DNA from: Xanthobacter oligotrophicus
GTDB lineage: Bacteria; Pseudomonadota; Alphaproteobacteria; Rhizobiales; Xanthobacteraceae
NCBI RefSeq assembly: GCF_008364685.1
Contig: NZ_VTTL01000008.1
Coordinates: 215,696 to 279,695 of the forward strand
Direction of reading: 5' to 3'
Length of the DNA: 64,000 nucleotides
Positions within the stretch are counted from its first letter, which is position 1, and each line of letters starts with the position of its first letter. Below the pieces are notes generated by a model, which saw only the letters and a list, made by a program, of their open reading frames with translations, made no database searches and was not told the DNA's origin. The position numbers and the translations under genes were made by a program. Below, piece by piece: positions 10,205 to 19,215 of this stretch.

Positions 10205-11962
10205 TCAAAGCCCCATCAGGCGGCGCTTCTTGCCTGGGGTCTCCGGCTCGTCGGGGGTTTCCCCGTCCGGTCCCGGATCATCCGGCAGGGGCGGCAGGGC
10301 GACGATGGGGGCGGGACGCGACGGCTTCCCCTTCCCGTTCGCGGCTGTTGCGGGAGCGGGAGCGGGAGCGGGGGTCGGCTCCGGGGAAACCGGCGCCGGT
10401 GCCGGCTTCGTCGGTGCTGGCGTGGAAGGGGCCGGTGGGGCGGCGACCTCCGTCGGCTCCTGCGCCTTTTCCGCCACCGGCTCAGGGGGAGGCGCAGGCA
10501 CGAAAATGTCCACCTGCGCGCCGGAGCGGGCGGAGGCCTCCGCAACCGCCGCGGCGAGAGCTGCTTCCTGGGCCTTGGCCTCCGAAGCCTTGGTCTCCAG
10601 CGCCTTGGCCTCCTCGCTGGCGCGGACGGCGGCGATGGCCGCTTTCACCCGCTCGGCCTCATGCTCAAGGATCGGGGTGGCGGAGACGCCGGGGGGCACC
10701 TCCCACACGAAGGCGTCGAGCTTTCCGGACACCGGCGACACCGCCGCCCAGGCATCCGACACCACGCCGTCGGCGATCCAGGCCGGGTCGCGATGGGCGC
10801 GCACGGCGCGCGCGGTCCATTCGCGAGCCTTGCCGATATCGGCATGTTCGGCGGCTTCAAGTTCGGCCATGAGCAGGCAGACGCGCTGGCTCGGCTCGGC
10901 GAGCAGCGGCTCCAGCACCAGGCGGGCCTGCCGGAACTCCTGCGCGTCGATGGCGGCGCGGGACAGGGCGATGGCGCTCTCGCGGTGGCTGGGCGCCCGG
11001 TTCACCAGGGTGCGGATGCGCTTCAGGCGATCCTGTGCCGCGTCGCCGGGCCGCAGATAGGCCTCCACGTCCGCCAGCTCGGGATGGGGATTGGTGGCGA
11101 AGGCGGTCTCCACCACCTTGGCCGCCTTGCGCAGCTCGCCGGCGGCGCCCAGCAGGCGGCCGGCGCAGGCGGCGGCGGGCACCAGGGTGGGGGCGAGGCG
11201 CACCGCTTCCACCGCCTTCTCCCGCGCCACCAGCGGATCGGAATGCTCCAGCGCGATGGCCTCGGCGGCCAGGAGCACCGCCTTGCGGCGGCGGTACTGG
11301 GCCTTGTCGATGCCCTTGAGCGCCATCTGGCGCTCCAACACGCCCCGCGCGCCGGCATAGTCGCCGGCGGCGCAGCGCGCCTCGATGACGGCATCCGCCG
11401 CCCAGCCCAGCGTCGGCGCGGCCGAGGCGGCTTCCTCGGCGATGGCGTAGGCCGCCGCCTTGTCCCCCGCCTTGCGCGCCTCCATGTGCAGGCCGCGCAG
11501 GCCGAGCAGGCGGGTCTCGGGCTTGTCCACCATGGCGCGGAAGGCGGCGACCGCCACCTCGTGCTTGCCATCCAGCTGCGCCGCCTGGGCGGTGAGCAGG
11601 TGGGTGAGCGGCTCGTGGGGCAGCAGGCGGGCGGCATCGTGCCGGGCCTGGCGCACGGCGGCATTGTCGCCGATGCCCACCGCGAGCAGGCCGCGCGTCA
11701 CCGCGTTCCAGCCCTTCTCGCGCCGGCGGCGGCGGGAGAAAGCGGCGATGATCTTCGGCGAGCGCACCAGCAGGGACAGGATGCGCCACAAAATCAGGAT
11801 GAGGCCGGCGACGACGGCGATCACCGCCAGCGCCACGGGCACGGTGGTGCCATAGGCTACGCCTTCCCACACCACCGTCACCTCGCCCGGCCGGTCGGCC
11901 AGCCAGGAGACGCCGAAGGTGATGGCGACGAGCAGGAGCAGGAATAGGACGAGGCGGATCAC
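10205..11962 (-). CDS. hemY: HemY-family inner-membrane protein, heme operon
   Basis: 585-residue HemY_N/TPR protein. Two membrane helices lie near the N-terminus (about residues 1-20 and 41-63, the second ending in a LWRILSLLVRSPK signature), separated by a short periplasmic loop starting ADRPGEVTVVWEG. TPR-like helices follow on the cytoplasmic or periplasmic side. The last roughly 110 residues are Ala/Pro/Glu-rich low complexity, ending in a basic KKRRLMGL; this tail makes it longer than the E. coli protein. The role in heme synthesis is inferred from operon position across proteobacteria; the biochemical activity is unknown. The start codon overlaps the stop of the Mic60-like gene by 4 bases, so the two are translationally coupled. 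Confidence 0.92.
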   Translation of the reverse strand: MIRLVLFLLLLVAITFGVSWLADRPGEVTVVWEGVAYGTTVPVALAVIAVVAGLILILWRILSLLVRSPKIIAAFSRRRRREKGWNAVTRGLLAVGIGDNAAVRQARHDAARLLPHEPLTHLLTAQAAQLDGKHEVAVAAFRAMVDKPETRLLGLRGLHMEARKAGDKAAAYAIAEEAASAAPTLGWAADAVIEARCAAGDYAGARGVLERQMALKGIDKAQYRRRKAVLLAAEAIALEHSDPLVAREKAVEAVRLAPTLVPAAACAGRLLGAAGELRKAAKVVETAFATNPHPELADVEAYLRPGDAAQDRLKRIRTLVNRAPSHRESAIALSRAAIDAQEFRQARLVLEPLLAEPSQRVCLLMAELEAAEHADIGKAREWTARAVRAHRDPAWIADGVVSDAWAAVSPVSGKLDAFVWEVPPGVSATPILEHEAERVKAAIAAVRASEEAKALETKASEAKAQEAALAAAVAEASARSGAQVDIFVPAPPPEPVAEKAQEPTEVAAPPAPSTPAPTKPAPAPVSPEPTPAPAPAPATAANGKGKPSRPAPIVALPPLPDDPGPDGETPDEPETPGKKRRLMGL

Positions 11963-13608
11963 GGCACCTTCCTCGAAATGGCGGCGAGCTGCTGCTGGTA
12001 GAGCGTCCCGGCGACACGCACCGCAGCGGTGCGCGCCTCGATCTCGCGGATCACGGCAAGGCGGGCCTGCACGGGTTCCGGCAGCTTCTTCAGTGTGATG
12101 AGGGCGTCATCCAGCTGGCCGGCCTTCACCTGACCGACAGCGGTGGCGATGAGGCCTTCCAGATCCACCGAGCCGGGACCTGTGACCGGGCGCACCTTAA
12201 CCAGGCTCTCGGCCGAGGCCAGGAGCCGGTCCACCAGCGAGGTTGACGCGTCCACCGGGGCGGCCGCGGGCCGCTCGGCGGCGATGGCGGCGGCGCCCTG
12301 CTGCGCCAGCGTGGCGGCGAGCTTGGACGGCACCGCATAGCCCGCCGCCGCCGCTGGGGCGAACGGATCGAGCTGGCCGGCGGCCGGCCCCAGCGTGATG
12401 CGGGCCGCGGCCAGCTCCGCCGCGAACGGCCGGCCGGAGACCACCGCATCGCGGAAGGTGGAAAGCACCACGAGGCCGGCGGCCGCGCGGTTGAAGGCGG
12501 TGGCGGCGGCGGTCGCCTCCTCGATCTGCGCCTTTAGCGCATCGAGGCGCGGGCCGACGGCCTCCACCTTCGGCGTGAGGGACTGGGCGAGGGCCTGAAC
12601 CTGCGCCTGCGCCTGGGCGCCGGCCTGCTGCGCGCCAGCCGTGGCGGCGGCCACCGCCGTATGGAGGTTGCTCTCCACCGTACGCAGGGCCTCGATGTCG
12701 CGGCGGGCGGTGGCGAGGGCGTCCCGCGTCGCCTCGCTGCTCGCCTTCAGGTCATCCACCGTTTTCAACAGCGCCGGCGGCACCGCGGGCGCGGGGGCCT
12801 GAGCCTGAGCGGACGTGCCGGCCGGGGCGGGGGCGGACTTCAGCGCCGCCACCGTGGCGTCCAGAGACTTCAGGGTCGCTTCGCTGCGCTCCAGCCGCTC
12901 GGACAAGGCGGCGATAGAGCGCGGATCGAAGGCCGGGCGGGCCTCCAGGGCGGCGATGCGGTTCTGCAGCGGCGTGAGGTTCACCACCGGGGCCGGCTCC
13001 ACCACGGGAGCGGGCGGCGGGAAGAATTGCGGAAGCGCATACCAAAGGCCACCGGCCACGGCGCCGCCGCCGATGATGCCGGCAATAAGCCCGGCAAACA
13101 CCGCGCCGCCGCCACCCGAACGCGCGGGTGCGGGCGGGACGGGCGCGGAGGCCTTGGCGGCATTGCCGGCGGGCGCGGCTGATTCGCCGGGGGCGGATGC
13201 AGCGGCCTCGGCCGGCTTCGATCCCGCCGGCTTAGCGTCTGCGGGCTTCGCATCGGCCGGCTTGGCATCAGACGGCTTGGCGTCCGACAGCTTCGGCCCG
13301 GTCGACGGGGCGCTGGAGAGCTTGGTATCAGCAGATTTGGGCTCGACCGGCATGGACGGAGCCGGCTTGGCTTCGACCGGCTTCGGATCGCCAGGCTTGG
13401 CGTCGGCACCGGCGGCCTTCGGGTCCTTGCCGGGCTCCGGGGAGGCGGCGCCCTGGGCCGGGATGCTCTTCACGCCAGTCGCCTGGGCTGCGGCCGGACC
13501 GGTGGCGCCCGAAGCGGTCGCGACCTCCTCGGCCTTCAGGTCCAGCGTGGGCGGGGTGCGGGACGGGCGGGACGCGAAGCCCTCCGCCTTCGGATCGTCG
13601 CTCGCCAT
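11959..13608 (-). CDS. Mic60/mitofilin-like inner-membrane protein (COG4223)
   Basis: About 550 residues. A cytoplasmic low-complexity region of Lys-Pro-Ala repeats (KPADAKPADAKPAGSKPAEA type) is followed by one membrane helix (AVFAGLIAGIIGGGAVAGGL), a long periplasmic coiled coil rich in Ala/Glu/Lys, and a C-terminal domain. Alphaproteobacterial proteins of this shape in the hem operon are the accepted relatives of mitochondrial Mic60, which shapes cristae; bacterial ones have been linked to intracytoplasmic membranes. I start at MASDDPKAEG; MEARETPMAS seven codons upstream (13629) is an equal alternative. It is followed by hemY with a 4-base ATGA overlap. Confidence 0.85.
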   Translation of the reverse strand: MASDDPKAEGFASRPSRTPPTLDLKAEEVATASGATGPAAAQATGVKSIPAQGAASPEPGKDPKAAGADAKPGDPKPVEAKPAPSMPVEPKSADTKLSSAPSTGPKLSDAKPSDAKPADAKPADAKPAGSKPAEAAASAPGESAAPAGNAAKASAPVPPAPARSGGGGAVFAGLIAGIIGGGAVAGGLWYALPQFFPPPAPVVEPAPVVNLTPLQNRIAALEARPAFDPRSIAALSERLERSEATLKSLDATVAALKSAPAPAGTSAQAQAPAPAVPPALLKTVDDLKASSEATRDALATARRDIEALRTVESNLHTAVAAATAGAQQAGAQAQAQVQALAQSLTPKVEAVGPRLDALKAQIEEATAAATAFNRAAAGLVVLSTFRDAVVSGRPFAAELAAARITLGPAAGQLDPFAPAAAAGYAVPSKLAATLAQQGAAAIAAERPAAAPVDASTSLVDRLLASAESLVKVRPVTGPGSVDLEGLIATAVGQVKAGQLDDALITLKKLPEPVQARLAVIREIEARTAAVRVAGTLYQQQLAAISRKVP

Positions 13609-13720
13609 AGGCGTCTCTCGTGCCTCCATCGTGAGTTCGGATCCGCTGTACCGGTTCCGGATAAACCGCCCCGCGTCGCGCCGCAACCGCCCCGCTGCGC
13701 GAGGTCGTGTCACAGGCGTT

Positions 13721-14419
13721 TCACAGCAGGGCGAGAAGCGCGTCCTCGTTGGGCGCCGTGGCCACCTCCACCTTCAGTCCGGCCTTCACGAACGGCTCGG
13801 CCACCTGCTCCGACAGGCACAGTTGGCGCACTTCAATCAACCGATCGTTAAGACCGGCAGCGGCGACGCATTTGAGCAGAGTCTTCACCGTACGCTGGGA
13901 CAAGTGCAAAGCTGCCGTCACGGTTCCGCTGGCCAGCGCCGCGCGCGCTTCTTCCGAGAGGGCATCGGCCGGCTGGGCGGCATAGACGATGGCCAGCTCC
14001 AGCGTGATGCCCGGCGCCGCCAGCAGCGCCTGGAGATCCGCCGCCCGATCCTCGCCCGCCGGATTCAGCACCTTTGCCCCGGCCGGCAGCGCCCCGGCAA
14101 TGCGCCCGGCGAGGGCCGAGGCGTCGCCGTCGCAGTCGGTGACGTTCGCGAAACCGATGGCGCGCGCCTCCTTAGAGGTGCGCGGACCCACCGCGAAGGC
14201 CGGCAGGTGGAAAAAATCCGGCCCCTGCGGATGCAGCGCGAACGCCTTCACCCCGTTGATGGAGGTGAAGGCCACCGCGTCGAACGGCCCCTCCGGCAGC
14301 GTCGGCGCAGTGGGCGCGATGCGCAGCATGGGGTCCACCGTCACCGCGTGGCCGAGGGTGCGCAGCCGCTCGGCGGTCTGGGAGGCGGCAGGCTCCGGAC
14401 GGGTGACGAGAATATGCAT
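13721..14419 (-). CDS. hemD: Uroporphyrinogen-III synthase
   Basis: Closes hydroxymethylbilane with inversion of ring D to make uroporphyrinogen III. 232 residues from MHILVTRPEPAASQTAERLR, the typical N-terminus; the longer open frame upstream runs through repeat DNA and is not used. The two-domain HemD fold is indicated by the VAFTSINGVKAF and AVGPRTSKEARAIGF strands and the AALHLSQRTVKTLL region. It follows hemC with an unusually long gap of 360 bases that contains a dispersed inverted repeat, so an internal promoter or readthrough is needed. Confidence 0.95.
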   Translation of the reverse strand: MHILVTRPEPAASQTAERLRTLGHAVTVDPMLRIAPTAPTLPEGPFDAVAFTSINGVKAFALHPQGPDFFHLPAFAVGPRTSKEARAIGFANVTDCDGDASALAGRIAGALPAGAKVLNPAGEDRAADLQALLAAPGITLELAIVYAAQPADALSEEARAALASGTVTAALHLSQRTVKTLLKCVAAAGLNDRLIEVRQLCLSEQVAEPFVKAGLKVEVATAPNEDALLALL

Positions 14420-14543
14420 GGCTGCCTTCTGAAAAAGACGTGTCCGGGCTCGAAAAGAACCGTCGTCAGAATATGGGGTGGGCGTAGGCTCACAGAATTC
14501 AGTCCGCGCCGGTGTCCCGGTTTGCACTTGCCGCGTCGTCTCC

Positions 14544-14590
14544 CTCTTCGGGCTGGCGCCCCACCTCTCCCCTCTTCGGGCTAGCGCCCC
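14544..14590. repeat. Short tandem duplication in the hemC-hemD gap
   Basis: CTCTTCGGGCTGGCGCCCC and CTCTTCGGGCTAGCGCCCC, two 19-bp copies 28 bases apart with one mismatch, directly against the left arm of the larger inverted repeat. Each unit is itself partly palindromic (GGGCT-GGCGCCCC). Confidence 0.7.
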
Positions 14591-14709
14591 CTCTCCCGCT
14601 TGCGGGGGAGGGTTGGGGAGGGGGCAAAGCGCTTGGGGGACAAAGCCCGGCGGCGGGACTGCGGAGAGGCCCTGCCCCCACCCTGCCCTCCCCCGCAAGC
14701 GGGAGAGGG
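14587..14709. repeat. Dispersed long inverted-repeat element, copy 2
   Basis: Same arms as 691-811: CCCTCTCCCGCTTGCGGGGG at the left and its complement at the right, 123 bp in all. The middle differs from copy 1, so the arms are what is conserved. Unlike copy 1 it sits inside an operon (between hemC and hemD), where its hairpin could attenuate or stabilise the message. Confidence 0.8.
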
Positions 14710-14779
14710 TTCTGCAGCGTTCCCGGCCCAGCCAACCCGTGTCACCTCAGAACACCTAAGGTATCCCGCCTGCCCCGCC

Positions 14780-15733
14780 CTAAAGCCCCAGCGCACGCGC
14801 CGGCGCGCTGGTGCGCAGGCTCGCGCCGCATTCCGCGCCCAGGCGGGCGGCGTCTGCAATGGGCGCCCGTTCCGCGATCTCCGCCGCATCACTCCCGTCC
14901 GGCGACAGGACGAGGCCGCGCAGGCGCACATTCTCCCCCTCCACTGTGGCCAACCCGGCGATGGGGGTGCGGCAGGAGCCGTCCAGCGCCGCGAGGAACG
15001 CCCGCTCCGCCTCCAGCGCGATGCCGGTGTCGCGGCAGGCGATGGCGGCGATGGCGGCATTGGTATCGGGATCGGCGATGCGGCACTCGATGGCCACCGC
15101 CCCCTGCCCCACGGCGGGCAGGAAATCGTCCGTCGGCAGCACGCAGCTCGCCGCCTGCGCCATGCCGAGGCGCGTCAGGCCCGCCAGCGCCAGCAAGGTG
15201 GCGTCAAAATCACCGTCCCGCACCTTGGCGAGGCGGGTGTGGACGTTGCCGCGCAGCAGCTCCACCTTCAGGTCGGGACGGATGCGGCGCAGTTGGGCCT
15301 CCCGCCGCAGCGAGGCGGTGCCCACCTTCGCGCCCGCCGGCAGGTCGGCCAGCGCCGCGCCGGCCTTCAGGATGAGAGCGTCGCGCACATCGGCCCGCGG
15401 CAGGTAGCCGGCCAGGTGCAGGCCATCGGGCAGCACCGTCGCCACGTCCTTGGCCGAATGCACGGCGAGGTCCACGCGGCCGTCCAGCAGCGCCTCCTCG
15501 ATCTCCTTGGTGAAGAGCCCCTTGCCCCCGGCCTCGGACAGCGCGCGGTCTTGGATCTGGTCGCCGGAGGTCTTGATCACCTCGACGGCGATGGCCTCCT
15601 GTTCCACCCCAAGCGCGGCCGCGAGCGCGGCGCGCACCGCATGGGCCTGCCACAGGGCCAGCGGGCTGCCACGGGTGCCGATGCGCAAACGGGGGTGGAC
15701 GGAATGGTAAACGGATTTCGTATTCTTACTCAT
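14780..15733 (-). CDS. hemC: Porphobilinogen deaminase (hydroxymethylbilane synthase)
   Basis: Joins four porphobilinogens into hydroxymethylbilane. 317 residues from MSKNTKSVYH; the longer frame upstream would run into the tsaD promoter. Seen: RIGTRGSPLALWQA, IKTSGDQIQDR, GKGLFTKEIEEAL, the catalytic Asp in VDLAVHSAKD (Asp-96), the Arg-rich GTASLRREAQLRR, and the dipyrromethane-anchoring Cys in LDGSCRTPIAG (Cys-254). First gene of the hemC-hemD-Mic60-hemY block and divergent from tsaD with 106 bases between start codons. Confidence 0.97.
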   Translation of the reverse strand: MSKNTKSVYHSVHPRLRIGTRGSPLALWQAHAVRAALAAALGVEQEAIAVEVIKTSGDQIQDRALSEAGGKGLFTKEIEEALLDGRVDLAVHSAKDVATVLPDGLHLAGYLPRADVRDALILKAGAALADLPAGAKVGTASLRREAQLRRIRPDLKVELLRGNVHTRLAKVRDGDFDATLLALAGLTRLGMAQAASCVLPTDDFLPAVGQGAVAIECRIADPDTNAAIAAIACRDTGIALEAERAFLAALDGSCRTPIAGLATVEGENVRLRGLVLSPDGSDAAEIAERAPIADAARLGAECGASLRTSAPARALGL

Positions 15734-15839
15734 GGCGGCGTACAATGCGCGACGGAATCGAAATGGGATAGAGCGGCGTTCGGGCGCAGCGGCACCATAG
15801 CGAGATACCGCAGAAAAACGTGATCGGGAGGGTGAGGGC

Positions 15840-16910
15840 GTGGCCGATCTTCTGGTGCTCGGCATCGAGACCACGTGCGACGAGACATCGGCGGCGGTGG
15901 TGGCGCGCTCGCCCTCGGGGGCGTCCGACATCCGCTCCAATGTCATCCGCTCGCAGGTGGAGATCCATTCGCCCTATGGCGGCGTAGTGCCGGAGATCGC
16001 GGCGCGCGCCCATGTGGAGATCCTCGACCACGTCATCGCCGAGGCCATGCGCCAGGCCAATGCCGACTATTCCGAGCTGTCCGGCATCGCGGCGGCGGCG
16101 GGGCCGGGGCTCATCGGCGGGGTCATCGTCGGCCTTACCACCGCCAAGGCCATCGCGCTCGCCGCCAAGAAGCCGCTGGTGGCGGTGAACCACCTGGAAG
16201 CCCACGCGCTGACTGCCCGCCTCACCGATGGCGTCGCCTTCCCCTACCTGCTGCTCCTTGTCTCCGGCGGCCACACCCAGCTGCTCGCGATAGAAGACGT
16301 GGGCCGCTACACCCGCCTCGGCACCACGCTCGACGACGCCGTGGGCGAGGCCTTCGACAAGGTGGCGAAGATGCTGAGCCTGCCTTATCCCGGCGGGCCG
16401 CAGGTGGAGGCGCAGGCCAAGCTCGGCTATGCCGGCCGCTTCGCCTTTCCCCGCCCCATGATGGGCCGGCGCGAGCCGGACTTCTCCCTCTCCGGCCTCA
16501 AGACCGCGGTGCGGCTGGAGGCGGACCGCATCGCCCCGCTCTCCGACGACGACGTGGCGGACCTGTGCGCCAGCTTCCAGGCGGCGGTGGTGGACCTGAT
16601 CGCCGACCGGGTGCGTGCCGGCGCCCGCGCCTTCCGCGACCGGCTGGGCCGTGGCCCCACCGCCTTGGTGGTGGCCGGCGGGGTCGCCGCCAACGGCATG
16701 ATCCGCGAAACCCTGGCCAAGGTGGCCGCCGAGCTGAACACCCGCTTCGCCATGCCCTCGCCGGAGCTGTGCACCGACAACGGCGCCATGATCGCCTGGG
16801 CGGGGGCCGAGCGGCTGTCGCGCGGGATGCGCGACCGGTTCGATTTCAGCCCCCGCGCCCGCTGGCCGCTGGACCCGGTGGCCGCCGCCTCCGCCAACGC
16901 CCGGGCCTGA
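15840..16910 (+). CDS. tsaD: tRNA N6-adenosine threonylcarbamoyltransferase TsaD
   Basis: Transfers the threonylcarbamoyl group to A37 of ANN-decoding tRNAs, with TsaB and TsaE. 356 residues, starting at GTG ([20 protein letters not shown]). The start is preceded by GGGAGGGTGAGG, a strong ribosome site. Iron-binding His pair in [15 protein letters not shown]-fold motifs [41 protein letters not shown] and [11 protein letters not shown], and the final [16 protein letters not shown] metal ligand are all present. Divergent from hemC and followed after 4 bases by gpsA, a conserved alphaproteobacterial pair. Confidence 0.98.
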   Translation: MADLLVLGIETTCDETSAAVVARSPSGASDIRSNVIRSQVEIHSPYGGVVPEIAARAHVEILDHVIAEAMRQANADYSELSGIAAAAGPGLIGGVIVGLTTAKAIALAAKKPLVAVNHLEAHALTARLTDGVAFPYLLLLVSGGHTQLLAIEDVGRYTRLGTTLDDAVGEAFDKVAKMLSLPYPGGPQVEAQAKLGYAGRFAFPRPMMGRREPDFSLSGLKTAVRLEADRIAPLSDDDVADLCASFQAAVVDLIADRVRAGARAFRDRLGRGPTALVVAGGVAANGMIRETLAKVAAELNTRFAMPSPELCTDNGAMIAWAGAERLSRGMRDRFDFSPRARWPLDPVAAASANARA

Positions 16911-16914
16911 CACG

Positions 16915-17919
16915 ATGGCTGTTGCCTACCGGCGCATCGGCGTCATGGGTGCGGGCGCGTGGGGCACCGCGCTCGCCAATGCCGCGGCCCGCGCCGGCCG
17001 CCAGAGCGGGCAGGCCGGCCACGAGGTGGTGCTGTGGGGCCGCGATGCCGCCGCCATGGCCGAAATGGCGCAGTTGCGCGAGAACCGGCCGGACCTGCCG
17101 GGCATAGCGCTGGACCCTGCCGTCACCCCCACCGCGGATCTCGGCGCCGTGGCCGCCACCGACGCCTTGCTGCTGGTGGTGCCGGCCCAGGCCTGCCGCG
17201 CGGCGCTGGCGCGCCTCGCCCCGCTGGCCCGCGACGGCCTGCCGGTGATCTCCTGCGCCAAGGGCATCGAGCGCGGCACCCGCGCCTTCATGAGCGAGGT
17301 GATCGCCGAGGCCATGCCCGGCGCCCGCCCGGCCGTGCTCTCCGGCCCCAGCTTCGCCACCGATGTGGCCGCCGGCCTGCCCACCGCCGTCACCCTCGCC
17401 GCCCATGACGAGCAGTTGGCGGCGGAGCTGGCGGCGGCGCTCGGCTCATCCACGCTGCGGCTCTACCATTCCACCGACGTGCGCGGGGCGGAGATCGGCG
17501 GCGCCACCAAGAACGTGCTAGCCATCGCCGCCGGCATCGTCTCCGGCCGCCGGCTCGGGGCGAGCGCTGCGGCGGCGCTGGTGGCGCGGGGCTTCGCCGA
17601 GCTGATGCGCTTCGGTCGCGCCTATGGGGCGAAGGCGGAGACCATCACCGGCCTGTCGGGCCTCGGCGACCTCATCCTCACCACCTCCGGCCCGCAATCG
17701 CGCAACTTCGCCTTCGGGCAGGCGCTGGGGGCGGGCGCGGCCACCGGCGACAAACTGGCGGAAGGCGCCTTCACCGCCTCGGTGCTGGTGGAGATGGCCC
17801 GCGCCAAGGGCGTGGACGTGCCGGTGAGCGCGGCGGTGGACGGGGTGCTGCAGGGCCGCCTGTCCATCGACGGCGCCATCGAGGCGCTCATGGCCCGGCC
17901 CCAGCGGGCGGAGGGCTGA
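16915..17919 (+). CDS. gpsA: NAD(P)H-dependent glycerol-3-phosphate dehydrogenase
   Basis: Makes sn-glycerol 3-phosphate from dihydroxyacetone phosphate for phospholipid synthesis. 334 residues. The Rossmann motif is [20 protein letters not shown], then a short extra stretch ([10 protein letters not shown]) that lengthens the first loop by several residues compared with most GpsA. Other marks: [30 protein letters not shown], the catalytic Lys in [25 protein letters not shown] and a closing CDGV-like region AAVDGVLQG. Coupled to tsaD (4-base gap). Confidence 0.97.
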   Translation: MAVAYRRIGVMGAGAWGTALANAAARAGRQSGQAGHEVVLWGRDAAAMAEMAQLRENRPDLPGIALDPAVTPTADLGAVAATDALLLVVPAQACRAALARLAPLARDGLPVISCAKGIERGTRAFMSEVIAEAMPGARPAVLSGPSFATDVAAGLPTAVTLAAHDEQLAAELAAALGSSTLRLYHSTDVRGAEIGGATKNVLAIAAGIVSGRRLGASAAAALVARGFAELMRFGRAYGAKAETITGLSGLGDLILTTSGPQSRNFAFGQALGAGAATGDKLAEGAFTASVLVEMARAKGVDVPVSAAVDGVLQGRLSIDGAIEALMARPQRAEG

Positions 17920-17954
17920 GGCCACGGGCCGGTGAGCCGCTCATCGCGTCGGCA

Positions 17955-18027
17955 TCAAGCCCGCGCGGCGCCTGAGCGGCGCCCACTGGGCATCGGCCAA
18001 AGCAAAAGGCCGCTGGTATGACGTGCA
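17955..18027. repeat. Dispersed repeat, copy 1 (shared with 36039-36115)
   Basis: TCAAGCCCGCGCGGCGCCTG followed by blocks GGCATCGG-CAAAG, GGCCG and GGTAT, then CGTGC. The first 24 bases are identical to the copy at 36039; the rest matches in interrupted blocks. It lies just after gpsA, in a 276-base gap with no convincing gene before the amidohydrolase. Confidence 0.65.
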
Positions 18028-18195
18028 CGCAGGGCACCCGCGCCTTTGGTCGGAAGCCGTTCTTGATCCGGCGCAACATCCTGCCCGTCGCGCTGGAATA
18101 TGGTATGTCAAGAACAACACGGCGAACACGCCGGAAACCAAGCCACGGCCAAGATGCACGGCCAAGACGCACGGCTCAGGGAGACGCCAAGGCTC

Positions 18196-19125
18196 ATGCA
18201 CACGCTGCTCGTTACCCATCCTGCCGGCCTCAACCACCTGACCCCGCCCGGACATCCCGAGCGGCCGGACCGGCTGCGGGCCCTCGACCGTATCTTCGAG
18301 CAGGAGAAGTTCACCCACCTCATCCGTGACCTTGCTCCCCTCGGCGCGCGCGAGGACATCATCCGCGTGCACCCCGCCGACTTCGTCGACGGCCTGGGCG
18401 GCGCCTCGCCGAAGGAAGGGCTGGTGCGCATCGATTCGGACACGGTGCTGTCCCCCGGCAGCTGGGAAGCGGCCCTGCGCGCGGTGGGCGGCGCCTGCTA
18501 TGCGGTGGACGAGGTGCTGGACGGCAAGGTGCAGAACGCCTTCGTCGCCATGCGCCCGCCGGGCCACCATTGCGAGACGCGCAAGCCCATGGGCTTCTGC
18601 CTGCTCAACCAGGTGGCCATCGCTGCCCGCCACGCCCAGGCGAAATACGGCCTCAGCCGGGTCGCCATCGTGGATTTCGACGTGCACCACGGCAACGGCA
18701 CCCAGGACATCTTCTGGGCCGACGATAGCGTGCTCTACTGCTCCACCCACGAAATGCCGCTCTATCCCGGCACCGGCGCCGTGAACGAGACCGGGGACGC
18801 CAACACCATCGTCAACGCCCCGCTGCGCTCGGGCGACGACGGGGCGGTGTTCAAGGAAGCCATGGAGACGCGCATCCTGCCGCGCATCTCCGCCTTCTCG
18901 CCGGACCTGATCCTGATCTCGGCCGGCTTCGACGCCCATATCCGCGACCCGCTCGCCTCGCTGCGCCTGTTGGACACCGACTTCGGCTGGGTCACCCGCC
19001 GGCTGATGGAAGTGGCCGACGCCACCTGCAAGGGCCGCCTCGTCTCGGTGCTGGAAGGCGGCTACGACCTGGAAGGCCTCGCCACCTCGGCCGCCGCCCA
19101 CGTCTCCGCGCTCATGCACGGCTGA
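18196..19125 (+). CDS. Histone-deacetylase-family zinc amidohydrolase
   Basis: 309 residues from MHTLLVTHPAGLNHLTPPGH; the frame is open further upstream but family members begin about here. This is the class II HDAC/acetoin-utilisation/acetylpolyamine-amidohydrolase fold. Motifs: HPERPDRLRA, the catalytic His pair in MRPPGHHCETRKPMGFC, zinc ligands in VDFDVHHGNGTQDIFW (Asp and His), STHEMPLYPGTG, and the third ligand in ISAGFDAHIRDPLA, then LEGGYDLEGLA. All active-site residues are intact, so it should be an active deacetylase of small acyl-amines or proteins. The real substrate cannot be told from sequence. It stands alone, about 270 bases after gpsA. Confidence 0.93.
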   Translation: MHTLLVTHPAGLNHLTPPGHPERPDRLRALDRIFEQEKFTHLIRDLAPLGAREDIIRVHPADFVDGLGGASPKEGLVRIDSDTVLSPGSWEAALRAVGGACYAVDEVLDGKVQNAFVAMRPPGHHCETRKPMGFCLLNQVAIAARHAQAKYGLSRVAIVDFDVHHGNGTQDIFWADDSVLYCSTHEMPLYPGTGAVNETGDANTIVNAPLRSGDDGAVFKEAMETRILPRISAFSPDLILISAGFDAHIRDPLASLRLLDTDFGWVTRRLMEVADATCKGRLVSVLEGGYDLEGLATSAAAHVSALMHG

Positions 19126-19215
19126 GCGGCGGGGCGGGCCTCGGCGGAGCCTGCCCGGCGCCGCACGTCCCCGGGCCGGGAGGAACAGGCCGTCGCCATC
19201 CATGGACCGTCTGCC

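Noticed and set aside
14420..14698. N-terminal extension of hemD to 325 residues
   Set aside because: The extra frame translates the inverted repeat and low-complexity DNA; the conserved HemD start is at MHILVTRPEP.
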